From positions 1 to 40,093 of the forward strand of contig JANBPK010001266.1 of assembly GCA_027579435.1 (NCBI GenBank): 40,093 nt of DNA, read 5' to 3'. Position 1 is the stretch's first letter, and each line of letters opens with the position of its first letter. The DNA comes from Candolleomyces eurysporus (lineage: Eukaryota > Basidiomycota > Agaricomycetes > Agaricales > Psathyrellaceae). The notes beneath the pieces were generated by a model. The model made no database searches. It saw nothing but the letters and a program-made list of their open reading frames with translations, and had not been told where the DNA came from. Positions 38,450 through 40,093 of the stretch are shown here, one piece after another. A program made the position numbers and the translations under genes.

Positions 38450-40051
38450 GGTGTTTCGGGTGGGGTTAGAATCAGTAATGTCACTGAAGCTGTTCGCACC
38501 CTCCGCAGGCGATTAGAGAGCGTTGGCGATGAGGAAAAAGAAGGAAATCACATCCGGGCTACCAGCTCAATGATGTTGAATGCCTGCACAACACCTGATG
38601 CATGAGAAACATCAACGATAGCAGCATGACAGACGGTCCCACGGCCCAAGTTGAATGGTTGGGCGCTCCGCAGCCCATGATTGACGCCCGCTGTAATTTG
38701 AACGTGTGTGCTGCTCCTTGAAGAGGGCAGCGGTCTCGATGTGAAAAATGGTTTACTACACTATTCTCCTCCTAGCTGTATAACATACTGCCCTGACTTT
38801 GGCACGTTTCTGATCTAGGATCTCTGGTAAACTTCAACGCTCAATAGCGACCTGTCTCCCGAAATTAATAAGCGCTTGCCCTCTTAATTCACATCTCAAA
38901 CCTACACCGATCGGCAGTTCAGAGCATTGGATAGGAGCGCTTTGTGTTCTAGAAGATTCGAAATTGAAGAGGGCAAACCCTTCACACTCGCAAAATTCCG
39001 CCGGAGTCAGCTAGGGGAACTTCTCAAAAGACTCAATGCCATTGAATTAAAATTGCGTGTCTCAATGAACTACAAACCACTTCGAGCTCCGGTGTTTCCC
39101 TTCGCTAGCGTGCAATCTGTACTTGACTTGCAGTCTGGTGGTGAGCTAGGCCTGGAATGTGTTCAGGATGGCTGTTCGCGATAAATCCATCCCTGTGACA
39201 TCGGAGGCTCTCTTCATAATAAATGCATAAGCGCTGGAGGCACGAGGAGATACTCTGGCCATATCTACTGTACGCGTGGAGACGGAGAGGGAAGCCGCAT
39301 TGACCCCTCGAGGCCGACCAAGTGCCGTTGTGTCCTTCAAACAGGGATGTCGATTATCCTCTCTCCCTCGCATGACTTAACCCCGGAATTATGAAGTATC
39401 GATTTCGGCCTACGTAATAAACTTGAGCGCTTGAGATAGCAGCAAGCAGTAAGTTCCTTCCGACAGATTCTGGGGGAGCGAGCCCTGTTTCTCAGCACGA
39501 GTCGACCAGGTTGCATGTTGTCCCCGTGAGGTCAACGCGGTAATGAGGTCATGCTTCGTGTCCCCTTCACGCCAAATTAATGTGACCGATCATTGGAGAG
39601 GTGAACGTGAGGCCAGCGTCAATTTATGACGGTGGCGTCAACTATAGCTGCCGCGGGGAACGGAGGATGCAGTCCCCGTGGCTGACCCATGTCGACTGCG
39701 ACTGATAGCTCAGAGCACACATCTTAGGCTCTGACCCCCAATTCTTCCAGGCTCAGGAGCTGTGAAATTCATCTCCTTGGCGGTGTCTATCTCTTGAAAT
39801 CTATGCTGGATGGCCCCGGTATCTTGCCTCATCTCATCATCGGACAGCTATCGAGGGCTTGCATTCAGCGCTTGGAATGACGGTCATGTCTTCAAAGGAA
39901 CGTGTATAACCCGAGGCCGATCATCTAGGATCTGTAGATATGAGCTTATCCGATCTGAAGTTGGAGTATAAAGACTGGATGATTTTTGGGTGGTCAATCT
40001 CTTCGTGGAACCCCCTCTCCTCGCCTACTAGTCTACTATACACATCCCAAC
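38450..40051. other. Gene-poor stretch upstream of the last gene
   Basis: No gene is supported between 38450 and the start codon at 40052. An 85-codon open frame at 38927-39184 has no recognisable domain. The right end is the promoter region of the gene that leaves the window. Confidence 0.5.
39967..39973 (+). promoter_or_regulatory. TATA box of the gene leaving the window
   Basis: TATAAAG lies 85 bases before the start codon at 40052. The stretch between is pyrimidine-rich (ending CTACTATACACATCCCAAC), as is usual around fungal transcription starts. Confidence 0.55.
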
Positions 40052-40093
40052 ATGTCTTCAGACGGCGATTCCTCGTATGGAAGTGATGACCAG
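40052..40093 (+). CDS. First 14 codons of an unidentified protein
   Basis: An ATG in good context (CCCAACATG) opens a frame that runs to the window edge: MSSDGDSSYGSDDQ. The Ser/Asp/Gly-rich start is probably disordered. Nothing more can be said about its function. A TATA box and a pyrimidine-rich leader upstream support this as a true start. Confidence 0.5.
   Translation, partial: MSSDGDSSYGSDDQ

Overview
The window is nuclear DNA of a filamentous basidiomycete, most likely a mushroom-forming Agaricomycete. Genes are packed closely on both strands. Nearly all are cut by many introns of about 48-75 bases with GT..AG ends. The gene families are fungal: Zn2Cys6 regulator, Agaricomycete-type F-box protein, M50B-like membrane peptidase, Msc2-type zinc transporter, Mus7/MMS22 repair protein. 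No bacterial or organellar signal is seen. I rebuilt 13 spliced genes by hand. Each closes in frame from start to stop once the sequencing artefacts described below are allowed for, which is strong internal support for the models.

Layout from left to right: the 3' end of a TPR-repeat gene (2-793, +); an F-BAR/DEP/RhoGAP protein (1550-5384, -); mitochondrial ribosomal protein mL44 (5801-6987, +); a divergent histone H2A (7189-8091, -); an M50B-like zinc peptidase (8839-10409, +); the mitochondrial fission factor Fis1 (11124-11810, -); the splicing factor U2AF large subunit (11896-13954, +); an amidase-signature hydrolase (14244-16504, +); a Cox23-like twin CX9C protein (16562-16974, -); a 1,917-residue Mus7/MMS22-like repair protein (17775-23951, -); an F-box protein (24350-25957, +); an Msc2/ZnT5-type zinc transporter with a very long histidine loop (26143-29496, +); an 18-exon Zn2Cys6 transcription factor (29955-33401, -); and a PDCD2/Tsr4 ribosome-biogenesis protein (33917-35467, +). 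From 35468 to about 40050 the sequence is gene-poor. It holds one weak spliced candidate, some hairpins, and at the edge a TATA box with the first 14 codons of a further gene.

The genes do not form a pathway or a biosynthetic cluster; this looks like ordinary housekeeping-rich chromosome. Three products go to mitochondria (mL44, Fis1, Cox23-like) and two act in the nucleus on chromatin or repair (H2A variant, MMS22-like). Several neighbours share short spacers: Fis1 and U2AF start 85 bases apart, and the amidase and Cox23-like genes end 57 bases apart.

Sequence quality matters when reading this window. About 30 N symbols are scattered through it. Some break reading frames next to homopolymers and must be dropped to restore the protein; most of the others in exons sit at third codon positions. 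Two further frame breaks, at 1986-1991 and 5869-5873, carry no N. They look like homopolymer over-calls and not like pseudogenes. The most unusual biology I can support is the divergent H2A with its start codon alone in an exon, the zinc-cluster gene with 10-24-base micro-exons and a GC-AG intron, the RhoGAP domain lacking the usual arginine finger, and the extreme histidine loop of the zinc transporter.
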